Part shown: piece after piece, positions 1 to 4,940 of the stretch | Numbering within the stretch: position 1 is the stretch's first letter | How the letters are laid out: every line of letters begins with the position of its first letter | Assembly (NCBI GenBank): GCA_030598355.1 | Contig: JAUVQD010000109.1 | Span: forward strand, 1 to 5,387 | Length of the DNA stretch: 5,387 nt | Source of the DNA: Actinomycetes bacterium | Lineage (GTDB): Bacteria > Actinomycetota > Aquicultoria > CAJVYJ01 > JAUVQD01 | Direction of reading: 5' to 3' | Made by a program: the position numbers and the translations under genes | Notes under the pieces: model-generated | Database searches by the model: none | Told to the model about the DNA's origin: nothing | Seen by the model: only the letters and a program-made list of their open reading frames with translations

Positions 1-73
1 AGAAGATGACAATACCGCCGAAGATCTCTAAAATGATAGCTATACCGTTGAGCACTTCATTAATCGTGACCAC
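1..73 (-). CDS. Possible N-terminus of a small membrane protein, cut by the window edge
   Basis: Reading leftwards from a GTG at 73-71, the frame stays open to the window edge for 24 codons. It encodes VVTINEVLNGIAIILEIFGG followed by IVIF, a single strongly hydrophobic segment of the kind that starts a short integral membrane protein. The pattern (leader residues, then Leu-Glu-Ile-Phe-Gly-Gly-Ile) reminds me loosely of the DUF1622 family of small membrane proteins, but 24 residues are too few to assign it. An in-frame TAG at 76-74 directly precedes the GTG, so no longer start is possible in this frame. The nearest purine-rich stretch (AAGGGG, minus strand, 93-88) is about 14 bases upstream of the start, which is too far for a normal Shine-Dalgarno. 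It lies 120 bases downstream of the sulfatase-like gene on the same strand, so it may be co-transcribed or independent. It could be chance; the hydrophobic translation and same-strand context are the only support. Confidence 0.35.
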   Translation of the reverse strand, partial: MVTINEVLNGIAIILEIFGGIVIF

Positions 74-193
74 CTAGTCGACCACCACCCCTTCAAAAAC
101 TTCCCTCAAAATCTGCCCGCTGAAGGCACATACCAATCTAGACTATCAATTACAAGCGATATCTTCCACCCCTAGGTGCCCAATAAGAGTTGA

Positions 194-1732
194 CTACTTT
201 ATGCGGTCATCGATATTCTTGAAGAGATACGGTTTCTGATAGTCTGAATAAAAAGTTTTATCAGGCAGTCGTTCGAAATTGGCGTCAAAATAGGCGTTAA
301 AAACGTATTTCAGGCTGTTCACAGGCGTTATCGTCGGGTAAAGTTGCGCGTCTTTTCCATCGGGAAGGTAATAAGCGTTTAGAATACCGGTCCTCTCCTT
401 TAGCTGGCGATCAGTAGGATTTCGCCAATTTCCCTCTTTATCTGTATAGATAGATGAGGCGGGACCATGGTCTCCTTGCAAAATTATTATTGGCGGGATA
501 TCAGAGCTCGCGATAATCTTGTCGATCATTACCTTCACTTTTTGATTTACGAACCTTACCTGATCTACATATTTGTTCTTTTCAGCCCAAACACGTCCCT
601 TCAGTTTAAAACGCACACGTTCGACATGCTCTCCATTTGCGCCAAAAAAGTAAGGAGGGTGAGGCGGGACAATGTGAGCAAAAGTAAAAGTGGGTTCGTT
701 GATTCGTGAAACTTGCGGTATGTTATCAAATATTGACAGTATGCGGGCCCTGGCACCTTTTTCGACCAAACCGATCTGGGAATCAAGGAATCTAAGCGCT
801 GTTGTTCCTAGCAGAATAGTCGCGAATTCGCTGCCATATCCGGAGTTGATCTGAATATCAGCGTATTTATTATAATCAGTACCGGTCCATCCGGATCTTA
901 CATGGACAAACTTATAGCCCCTATCCTTCAGAAACATCATTGCTTTATTGTTTCTGAGCATCATTTTAGGTCTGGCCAAGCTTCTGGCTTCTGTTCCTAA
1001 CGTGTCGCTAAGATCGTTAATATATTGCATGTTTAAAGAAGACGCAAGCGATAAATAAGTCTGTACATAGTTGCTCCGGCTTTCTGAGGCTACGTAGAAA
1101 CCTTTCTTTTCCAGGTAGTCAAAAAACTCATGGTTATCGTATTTATAAACTTCTCTAATATTTGATTCACTCGGATACGAATCTAGCACAATGTAATAAA
1201 TGTCGGGCTGGGAGGAGATATCTTCACGACGGATAATCTTTGCCGACTTTGAGCTACCCTGATCAATAGGTTCTTGATCAAGAGAAATATTTTGCAGTTG
1301 CACGAGCCCAATGTTGACGAGGGAGGTGGTTATCAGAGCCAAGGCGGTTACATTCAAAATCTTTGATAAGTTGTCGAGGTTTCGCTTTGTCTTCGCGAGC
1401 AAACCCACGGCTGCGATAACCAGCAAAACGAAAAGAATCATTACTACTATTTCATTATCAATTCCGGCGGGGTTCCATTTTCTGGTTGATTGCGCCACAT
1501 GACCATAGGAGAAAAACAAAATCAAAAAAGCTGAAATTGCCAAGGCAGCCTTAAGGCCATCTTTCAAAAATAATCGCGCCACAAAAAAGAGCACAAGGGC
1601 GGTAGCCAGGGACATCAGAATAAATGGCAGTATTTCATCGAAAGAGGTCTCTTCAATATTATGTTGATAAAGAAAAAGAATCGGAAATGTCGCCAACAAG
1701 AATGTGTGGGCCAACAGTTTATTCTTTATCAT
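194..1732 (-). CDS. Membrane-anchored sulfatase-like hydrolase/transferase (alkaline phosphatase superfamily, LTA-synthase-like layout)
   Basis: The 512-residue protein has five predicted membrane helices in its first third (about residues 5-23, 32-55, 60-80, 93-113 and 123-146), then an extracytoplasmic catalytic domain from about 175 to the end. The domain carries expected metal-site motifs in order: PDIYYIVLDSY (177-186, with Asp184), QTYLSLASSL (224-233, Thr225 as probable nucleophile), FAHIVPPHPPY (351-361, with His353 and His358) and LQGDHG (418-423, Asp421-His422). The sulfatase Cys-x-Pro-x-Arg signature is absent and I see no cysteine in the protein. By analogy with LtaS and phosphoethanolamine transferases, a threonine-based phospho-group transferase or hydrolase is therefore more likely than a true sulfatase. 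The likely role is adding or removing a phospho-substituent on a surface glycan or lipid outside the membrane. It is the last clear gene of the three-gene minus-strand operon, starting 6 bases after the methyltransferase stop; AAGGAA inside the end of that gene, about 13 bases upstream, is the only possible Shine-Dalgarno. The substrate cannot be told from sequence. Confidence 0.85.
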   Translation of the reverse strand: MIKNKLLAHTFLLATFPILFLYQHNIEETSFDEILPFILMSLATALVLFFVARLFLKDGLKAALAISAFLILFFSYGHVAQSTRKWNPAGIDNEIVVMILFVLLVIAAVGLLAKTKRNLDNLSKILNVTALALITTSLVNIGLVQLQNISLDQEPIDQGSSKSAKIIRREDISSQPDIYYIVLDSYPSESNIREVYKYDNHEFFDYLEKKGFYVASESRSNYVQTYLSLASSLNMQYINDLSDTLGTEARSLARPKMMLRNNKAMMFLKDRGYKFVHVRSGWTGTDYNKYADIQINSGYGSEFATILLGTTALRFLDSQIGLVEKGARARILSIFDNIPQVSRINEPTFTFAHIVPPHPPYFFGANGEHVERVRFKLKGRVWAEKNKYVDQVRFVNQKVKVMIDKIIASSDIPPIIILQGDHGPASSIYTDKEGNWRNPTDRQLKERTGILNAYYLPDGKDAQLYPTITPVNSLKYVFNAYFDANFERLPDKTFYSDYQKPYLFKNIDDRIK

Positions 1733-1738
1733 CTTAAT

Positions 1739-3115
1739 TTAAGTTTTCCTTACCATTAAGTAAAGTACGCGTTCCGAGCTCTCAATTTTATTCGATTCCA
1801 TTATTTCGAAATATTGTTCAAATGATTTCTCAAAAGCCTCACGCGTGTAGTTGGGGAATATGTCTTCGCGCGTGGCCAGAAGTCTCTTGACCTGCTCGTC
1901 TTGTTTTGGCACAAACTCAATTGCCAGATTATTGCAGATAGCCGCGAAAAACTGAGCTATTTTATCAAACGGCAAGTTATTAGATATCGCAAGGTGGTGA
2001 ATGAGGGCCAGGGCAAAAACCATATCAGCGGGGCCGCGCTCAACCAGCGACATGCGTTCCTCGTGTTGCCACCCGATACCCGGACTTGGATTCCTCAAAT
2101 CCAGAACTAGAGGCAGGATATTTTCTTCGTCGTTCGCGATTGTTTGCAGGTAACTATTTTCGACCGCGCCCGGGTCAATATCAAAAGCAATCGTTTTGAT
2201 GGCACGATCACTCGCCAACCGGCTAAAAACCCCGGTATTGGCGCCGAGATCCCAAAGGCTCTCAGGATTGCAAGTGTCCAGAAAACCTGACAGAAGACTT
2301 TTTTTATGTTCAAACGCCTTTTGCTCGTATCCGTCTTTTTCATAGTAGTCAACCCACTCTGTACGTATTGCACGAGGTTTGAGCTTCCGAATCGCTGACT
2401 CAAGATTATCAATGAGTCCCAAAAAAGCCATACGACCAAGGCGATGGTTAGTTTTTTTAATCGCTTTGTCCGAGAATCTACGTTGGCTCTTAGCATGCAA
2501 ATGAACGTGGGAGAGGAGCGAGAATTTAAAACGCGTCTTAAATCCCAACATTGAGCTGGCTAGGTCAAGTGGAATGCCATCAATAAAAACCCGCGACACT
2601 TGACTCAGCTGTATGTTGGTATGTGCCATTAGCGCTAGTGGCGCCAAAAAGTGCTGACAAAACTGCTTATACGCGACCCATGGTTGGCCCTCTGTATATT
2701 TTTCAAAAGACAGTGTGTCAATGAAGACCGGTTTGCCGCAGGCAAATTGAATATTGTAGGCGCTGCAATCTTTAAGGCTCATATCGAATTTCAGGGCTTT
2801 CTTTTGAATATCTAAAGTAGTTAGAGCCGCGTCCTTAAGCTGGCTAAAGCTCCACTCGTAAGGATAAGAAATGAAAGGTATGTACTCCGGCTTAATAATC
2901 TTGTAGGCATCATCGGAGACGGCATATTTTATGTCGGCCTCTTTGTGTGGGATTAAAAGATTAGACTCAACTAAAGCTTCATAAAGATTGGAGTCAATAA
3001 GATGATCGTAATTTTGCTGGTATCCCTTGTTGATCTGGCGGTATAATTCATGATTTTGAAAAAACAGAAAACCGCTCGGATCTCGAAAAGATCCAGGAAC
3101 GACGTGGTCAGGCAT
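1739..3115 (-). CDS. Two-part class I SAM-dependent methyltransferase (NoeA-like family)
   Basis: The 458-residue protein ends in a class I methyltransferase domain, about residues 280-458. Motif I is LWDLGANTG (287-295), the acidic end of strand 2 is AFDIDPG (310-316), LVLDL (336-340) gives the next acidic position and ALALIHHL (368-375) the motif IV region. A tail around IEFVPKQDEQVKRLL (399-413) is, as I recall, conserved in proteins annotated as SAM methyltransferase or nodulation protein NoeA-like. The N-terminal half opens with SFRDPSGFLF (9-18) and contains LKDCSAYNIQF (114-124) and PVFIDTLSFE (129-138), reminiscent of a kinase-like catalytic loop. SFRDPSG near residue 9 supports this ATG, though no Shine-Dalgarno is visible ahead of it; translation is probably coupled to the small gene ending 8 bases upstream. 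It is cytoplasmic by sequence (no signal peptide or membrane helix). It presumably methylates a precursor of a surface glycan or lipid further handled by the downstream membrane enzyme; this is inferred from context. The acceptor is unknown. Confidence 0.85.
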   Translation of the reverse strand: MPDHVVPGSFRDPSGFLFFQNHELYRQINKGYQQNYDHLIDSNLYEALVESNLLIPHKEADIKYAVSDDAYKIIKPEYIPFISYPYEWSFSQLKDAALTTLDIQKKALKFDMSLKDCSAYNIQFACGKPVFIDTLSFEKYTEGQPWVAYKQFCQHFLAPLALMAHTNIQLSQVSRVFIDGIPLDLASSMLGFKTRFKFSLLSHVHLHAKSQRRFSDKAIKKTNHRLGRMAFLGLIDNLESAIRKLKPRAIRTEWVDYYEKDGYEQKAFEHKKSLLSGFLDTCNPESLWDLGANTGVFSRLASDRAIKTIAFDIDPGAVENSYLQTIANDEENILPLVLDLRNPSPGIGWQHEERMSLVERGPADMVFALALIHHLAISNNLPFDKIAQFFAAICNNLAIEFVPKQDEQVKRLLATREDIFPNYTREAFEKSFEQYFEIMESNKIESSERVLYLMVRKT

Positions 3116-3123
3116 GATAGAAA

Positions 3124-3342
3124 TTAGGTTTTTTTACGTTTTGAAACAAAATTTAGTATTGATTTCTTAATATTGCCCCAAAAAACTTTGATGGCGAAGA
3201 TACCGCCAAGAAAAACCCCGACCAATACCTGGATGACGTAACTGCCCGTTCCAGGGTCGAGATACGCGTATGCGTTTGCCGGAAAAATCGCGAACCAGAG
3301 CAAGGTAAACGTCAAGATCTTAAGCGGTGGCCTGGCTTTCAT
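3124..3342 (-). CDS. Small exported/membrane protein with the YLDPGTGS motif
   Basis: The 72-residue protein starts with a basic N-terminus and hydrophobic stretch (about residues 8-20), then PANAYA at 21-26, which resembles a signal peptidase site (A-x-A). The motif YLDPGTGS follows at 27-34, then a second hydrophobic helix (about 35-55) and a lysine-rich tail (SKRKKT). It could be cleaved to leave a one-helix protein with a short outside segment, or stay as a two-helix hairpin; in both cases YLDPGTGS faces the outside and the basic tail the cytoplasm. Small proteins with (A)YLDPGTGS are, as far as I recall, common hypothetical proteins found beside sulfatase-like and methyltransferase genes; their role is unknown. 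It is first in the minus-strand operon, with an AGGAAGGG ribosome site 10 bases upstream and a promoter about 35 bases upstream. A partner or scaffold for the membrane enzyme is a reasonable guess, not shown. Confidence 0.8.
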   Translation of the reverse strand: MKARPPLKILTFTLLWFAIFPANAYAYLDPGTGSYVIQVLVGVFLGGIFAIKVFWGNIKKSILNFVSKRKKT

Positions 3343-3352
3343 AAGTAATTAT

Positions 3353-3360
3353 CCCTTCCT
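3353..3360 (-). promoter_or_regulatory. Ribosome binding site of the small YLDPGTGS protein
   Basis: AGGAAGGG on the minus strand lies 10 bases before the ATG at 3342-3340. It is a good anti-Shine-Dalgarno match at slightly long spacing and fixes the start of the first gene of the operon. The two following genes lack a clear site of their own at normal spacing, so this may be the main ribosome entry point for the operon. Confidence 0.6.
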
Positions 3361-3375
3361 GGTCGTTTCTAAAAA

Positions 3376-3405
3376 ACTTTAGTGCAAAAGACTCCGCTAA
3401 GTCAA
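3376..3405 (-). promoter_or_regulatory. Sigma-70-type promoter of the envelope operon
   Basis: On the minus strand, TTGACT (3405-3400) is followed after 18 bases by TAAAGT (3381-3376). The -35 matches the consensus at five of six positions and the -10 at four of six. The predicted transcript start near 3369 gives a leader of about 27 bases that just holds the AGGAAGGG ribosome site, which fits a housekeeping promoter for the three-gene operon. The -35 box lies inside the inverted repeat at 3394-3420. Confidence 0.5.
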
Positions 3406-3420
3406 GCGTTAGCAGAGCGG
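3394..3420. repeat. Nested inverted repeat over the -35 box; possible operator
   Basis: GCTAA (3396-3400) and TTAGC (3409-3413) form an inverted repeat with an 8-base centre, and CCGCT (3394-3398) with AGCGG (3416-3420) forms an overlapping wider one. The block covers the -35 element of the envelope operon promoter and ends directly before the presumed treT promoter region. A repressor bound here could affect both directions. The arms are only 5 bases long, so chance is possible. Confidence 0.3.
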
Positions 3421-3454
3421 TTGAGGTAAGATATTTTTATAAGTACCTTATTAT
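3421..3454 (+). promoter_or_regulatory. Probable treT promoter region (elements uncertain)
   Basis: An AT-rich stretch starts with TTGAGG (3421-3426), a fair -35. At 17 bases' spacing the -10 would be the poor TACCTT (3444-3449). Better -10 hexamers, TATAAG (3438-3443) and TATTAT (3449-3454), have no good -35 at the right distance. AGGTA (3424-3428) and TACCT (3444-3448) form a short inverted repeat across the region, and TTCCC (3461-3465) with GGGAA (3474-3478) forms another in the leader. A promoter must lie in this 165-base divergent region because treT has no co-directional gene upstream here, but I cannot fix its exact boxes. Confidence 0.3.
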
Positions 3455-3494
3455 GTTTTCTTCCCCAACTTCAGGGAAACAAAAAGTAATAGAC

Positions 3495-3500
3495 AGGAGG
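3495..3500 (+). promoter_or_regulatory. Strong ribosome binding site of treT
   Basis: AGGAGG is followed by a 7-base spacer and ATG at 3508. It is a full-strength Shine-Dalgarno at optimal distance and confirms the treT start. It contrasts with the weak or absent sites ahead of the second and third genes of the minus-strand operon, suggesting treT is translated well. Confidence 0.8.
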
Positions 3501-3507
3501 GTAGCTA

Positions 3508-4749
3508 ATGCTTCAGTTGGTCGATGTCGGGCGTCAACCAATAGACGGCTACGCAAAGATTGTTGGTTCCGAGGTCATAGAGGAACTGCGCCAATTGGCG
3601 AGCGAACTTAAGTCTTTACGCGTGGCTCATATTAATGCCACTTCCTACGGTGGCGGGGTTTCTGAGCTACTCAGGTCAATTGTCCCGCTTGAGAATGATT
3701 TAGGTCTTAGGGTTGAGTGGAGAACAATTTTTGGTGAGGGGTCGTTCTTTAAGGTCACCAAAGACATACACAACGCGTTACAAGGGGCGAAGAAGTATCT
3801 CGACCGGGATGAGAAAGAAACTTATCTCAATTACAACGTCATAAACAGTCGAGAGCTGAATCCCAAAGATTACGATATCATAGTAGTCCATGATCCACAG
3901 CCGGCCGCTCTTATCGAGTGTTGCCGCAAGCAGCAAGAAACAAAATGGGTTTGGCGCTGCCACATTGATACGTCTCGGTCAAATGAGGAAGCTTGGGATC
4001 ATCTGAAGGAATACGTTCTGCATTATCACAAAATTGTTTTTACGATGAAAGAGTTCGTTCCACCAAAATTTCCAAATGTTAATGTCGAAATAATGCCTCC
4101 GGCTATTGATCCCTTGAGCCCCAAGAATCTCGAACTTTCACACAAGATGGCCAGCAGAATTCTGGCTTGGTTAGGGATTTTCCCGGGCGAGCCATTCATT
4201 ACTCAGGTCTCCCGTTTTGACAGGTGGAAGGATCCGCTAGGTGTTATCAAGGCCTATAAAATGGTTAAGGAAAGCAGGCCGAGTATTCACTTAGCGCTCG
4301 TAGGTTCGATGGCGCTAGATGATCCAGAAGCATGGGAGATATATTCCGAGCTAACAGCGCTTGACACAAACGATATCCACCTCCACGTCTTAACGAACCT
4401 GACGGGCGTTGGCAACATGGAGGTCAATGCCTTTCAAAGGCTGTCGAGTGTTGTCATCCAAAAATCTATTAGAGAGGGCTTTGGCCTGGTTGTTTCAGAG
4501 GCTCTTTGGAAGGGAACGCCCGTTGTTGCCGGAAGAGCGGGAGGAATACCCATGCAGCTGACGGGAGGCGGCGGGTTTCTAATAGATTCCGTCGAAGAAT
4601 GTGCCGATCGCACTCTGGAAATCCTTGAGAATGATGATTTGGCGCTGGAGCTTGGAAAAGCCGGCCGAGAGAACATCAAAAAGAACTTCCTTATCACCAG
4701 ATTGCTCCGAGATGAGCTGGAGCTTTTTCGATCCCTCGTTAATTCTTAG
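3508..4749 (+). CDS. treT: Trehalose glycosyltransferring synthase TreT (GT4 family)
   Basis: The 413-residue protein has the usual length and whole-length pattern of TreT, which reversibly joins NDP-glucose and glucose to give trehalose and NDP in the cytoplasm. The N-terminal acceptor-side domain contains HINATSYGGGVSELL (41-55), VTKDIHNALQGAK (83-95), VVHDPQPAAL (126-135) and WRCHIDTS (149-156), all typical of this subgroup. The C-terminal nucleotide-sugar domain has TQVSRFDRWKDPLG (232-245) and the GT4 E-x7-E pair Glu323/Glu331 in SIREGFGLVVSEALWKGTPV (320-339), followed by GRAGGIPMQL (342-351). All expected catalytic segments are present, with no sign of damage. The start is fixed by AGGAGG 7 bases upstream. 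No trehalose transporter, phosphatase or other trehalose gene is visible beside it, so here it stands alone, divergent from the envelope operon. Likely roles are making trehalose as a stress protectant or reserve, or degrading it when glucose is needed; direction and nucleotide preference cannot be read from sequence. Other GT4 sucrose/trehalose-phosphate-type enzymes are less likely given these subgroup motifs. Confidence 0.93.
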   Translation: MLQLVDVGRQPIDGYAKIVGSEVIEELRQLASELKSLRVAHINATSYGGGVSELLRSIVPLENDLGLRVEWRTIFGEGSFFKVTKDIHNALQGAKKYLDRDEKETYLNYNVINSRELNPKDYDIIVVHDPQPAALIECCRKQQETKWVWRCHIDTSRSNEEAWDHLKEYVLHYHKIVFTMKEFVPPKFPNVNVEIMPPAIDPLSPKNLELSHKMASRILAWLGIFPGEPFITQVSRFDRWKDPLGVIKAYKMVKESRPSIHLALVGSMALDDPEAWEIYSELTALDTNDIHLHVLTNLTGVGNMEVNAFQRLSSVVIQKSIREGFGLVVSEALWKGTPVVAGRAGGIPMQLTGGGGFLIDSVEECADRTLEILENDDLALELGKAGRENIKKNFLITRLLRDELELFRSLVNS

Positions 4750-4810
4750 ATACCCTTTACCGATTTTCTTTTCACAACCAACAGAACGAGCCTCTTTCGC
4801 TAGAAATCGT

Positions 4811-4838
4811 TAAACTAATGAGCCATATCTGCCGATAT
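4811..4838 (+). promoter_or_regulatory. Sigma-28 (FliA/SigD/WhiG)-type promoter ahead of the pilin-like gene
   Basis: TAAA (4811-4814), 16 bases, then GCCGATAT (4831-4838). This matches the Bacillus SigD consensus (TAAA, 14-16 bases, GCCGATAT) at every base and the Streptomyces WhiG and enteric FliA consensus (GCCGATAA) at all but the last. The predicted transcript start is near 4843-4846, about 95 bases before the pilin-like GTG, on the correct strand and with no gene between. In known systems this sigma class drives late flagellar, chemotaxis or sporulation genes; here it would tie a pilin-like operon to such a programme. Confidence 0.7.
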
Positions 4839-4855
4839 CAATAAGTGAAAAGAAA

Positions 4856-4908
4856 TAGAGAGGAGCCTGCAAGGCTCATTGCGGTCAGTCGAAATAGTCT
4901 GCCCTCTA
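4856..4908 (+). promoter_or_regulatory. Candidate structured RNA leader (three-way junction) of the pilin-like gene
   Basis: Within the predicted transcript, UAGAG (4856-4860) can pair with CUCUA (4904-4908) as a closing stem. Inside it are two hairpins: a perfect 6-base-pair stem GAGCCT/AGGCTC (4863-4868 with 4872-4877) with a GCA loop, and a weaker arm GG-CAG...CUG-CC (4883-4888 with 4899-4903) with one bulged base and a GAAA-containing loop. No U-run follows the strong hairpin, so it is not an intrinsic terminator. I could not match it to the cyclic-di-GMP riboswitch consensus or any other class I know. It may be a regulatory element, an mRNA-stabilising structure or chance; only the GC-rich hairpin is firm. 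Confidence 0.3.
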
Positions 4909-4929
4909 AGCTTTATTTAAGAGCCGAGT

Positions 4930-4936
4930 GGAAAGG
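4930..4936 (+). promoter_or_regulatory. Ribosome binding site of the GTG-started pilin-like gene
   Basis: GGAAAGG precedes the GTG at 4941 by 4 bases. It is an imperfect, rather close Shine-Dalgarno. With the TAA stop at 4938-4940 directly before the GTG in the same frame, it supports GTG as the true start. A GAGCC copy at 4921-4925 lies just upstream and is complementary to GGCTC at 4873-4877, so base pairing near this site could influence translation. Confidence 0.5.
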
Positions 4937-4940
4937 TTAA

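Noticed and set aside
3..76. Plus-strand frame ending at TAG 74-76 as the tail of an upstream gene
   Set aside because: It is the antisense of the more convincing hydrophobic minus-strand frame and has no recognisable features of its own.
74..193. Terminator or promoter between the sulfatase-like gene and the left-edge frame
   Set aside because: No stable hairpin with a T-run on the minus strand; a TTGTAA-17-TATGTG pair is too poor a promoter match to call.
4599..4608. Second sigma-28-like -10 box (GCCGATCG) inside treT
   Set aside because: It has no TAAA at 14-16 bases upstream and lies in coding sequence.
4761..4809. CGATTT...AAATCG pairing after treT as a terminator
   Set aside because: The stem is AT-rich and interrupted by a bulge, the loop is over 30 bases and no T-run follows.
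4863..4880. Intrinsic terminator of treT
   Set aside because: The GAGCCT-GCA-AGGCTC hairpin is strong but is followed by ATTGCGG rather than a T-run, and it lies downstream of the sigma-28-type promoter.
4843..4940. Cyclic-di-GMP (GEMM-I or class II) riboswitch ahead of the pilin gene
   Set aside because: Context and three-way topology fit, but the conserved GEMM-I core segments (such as GCAAACC and ACGCAAAGCC) are absent on the plus strand; GACCGCAATGAGCC on the minus strand is only a superficial resemblance and points away from the gene.
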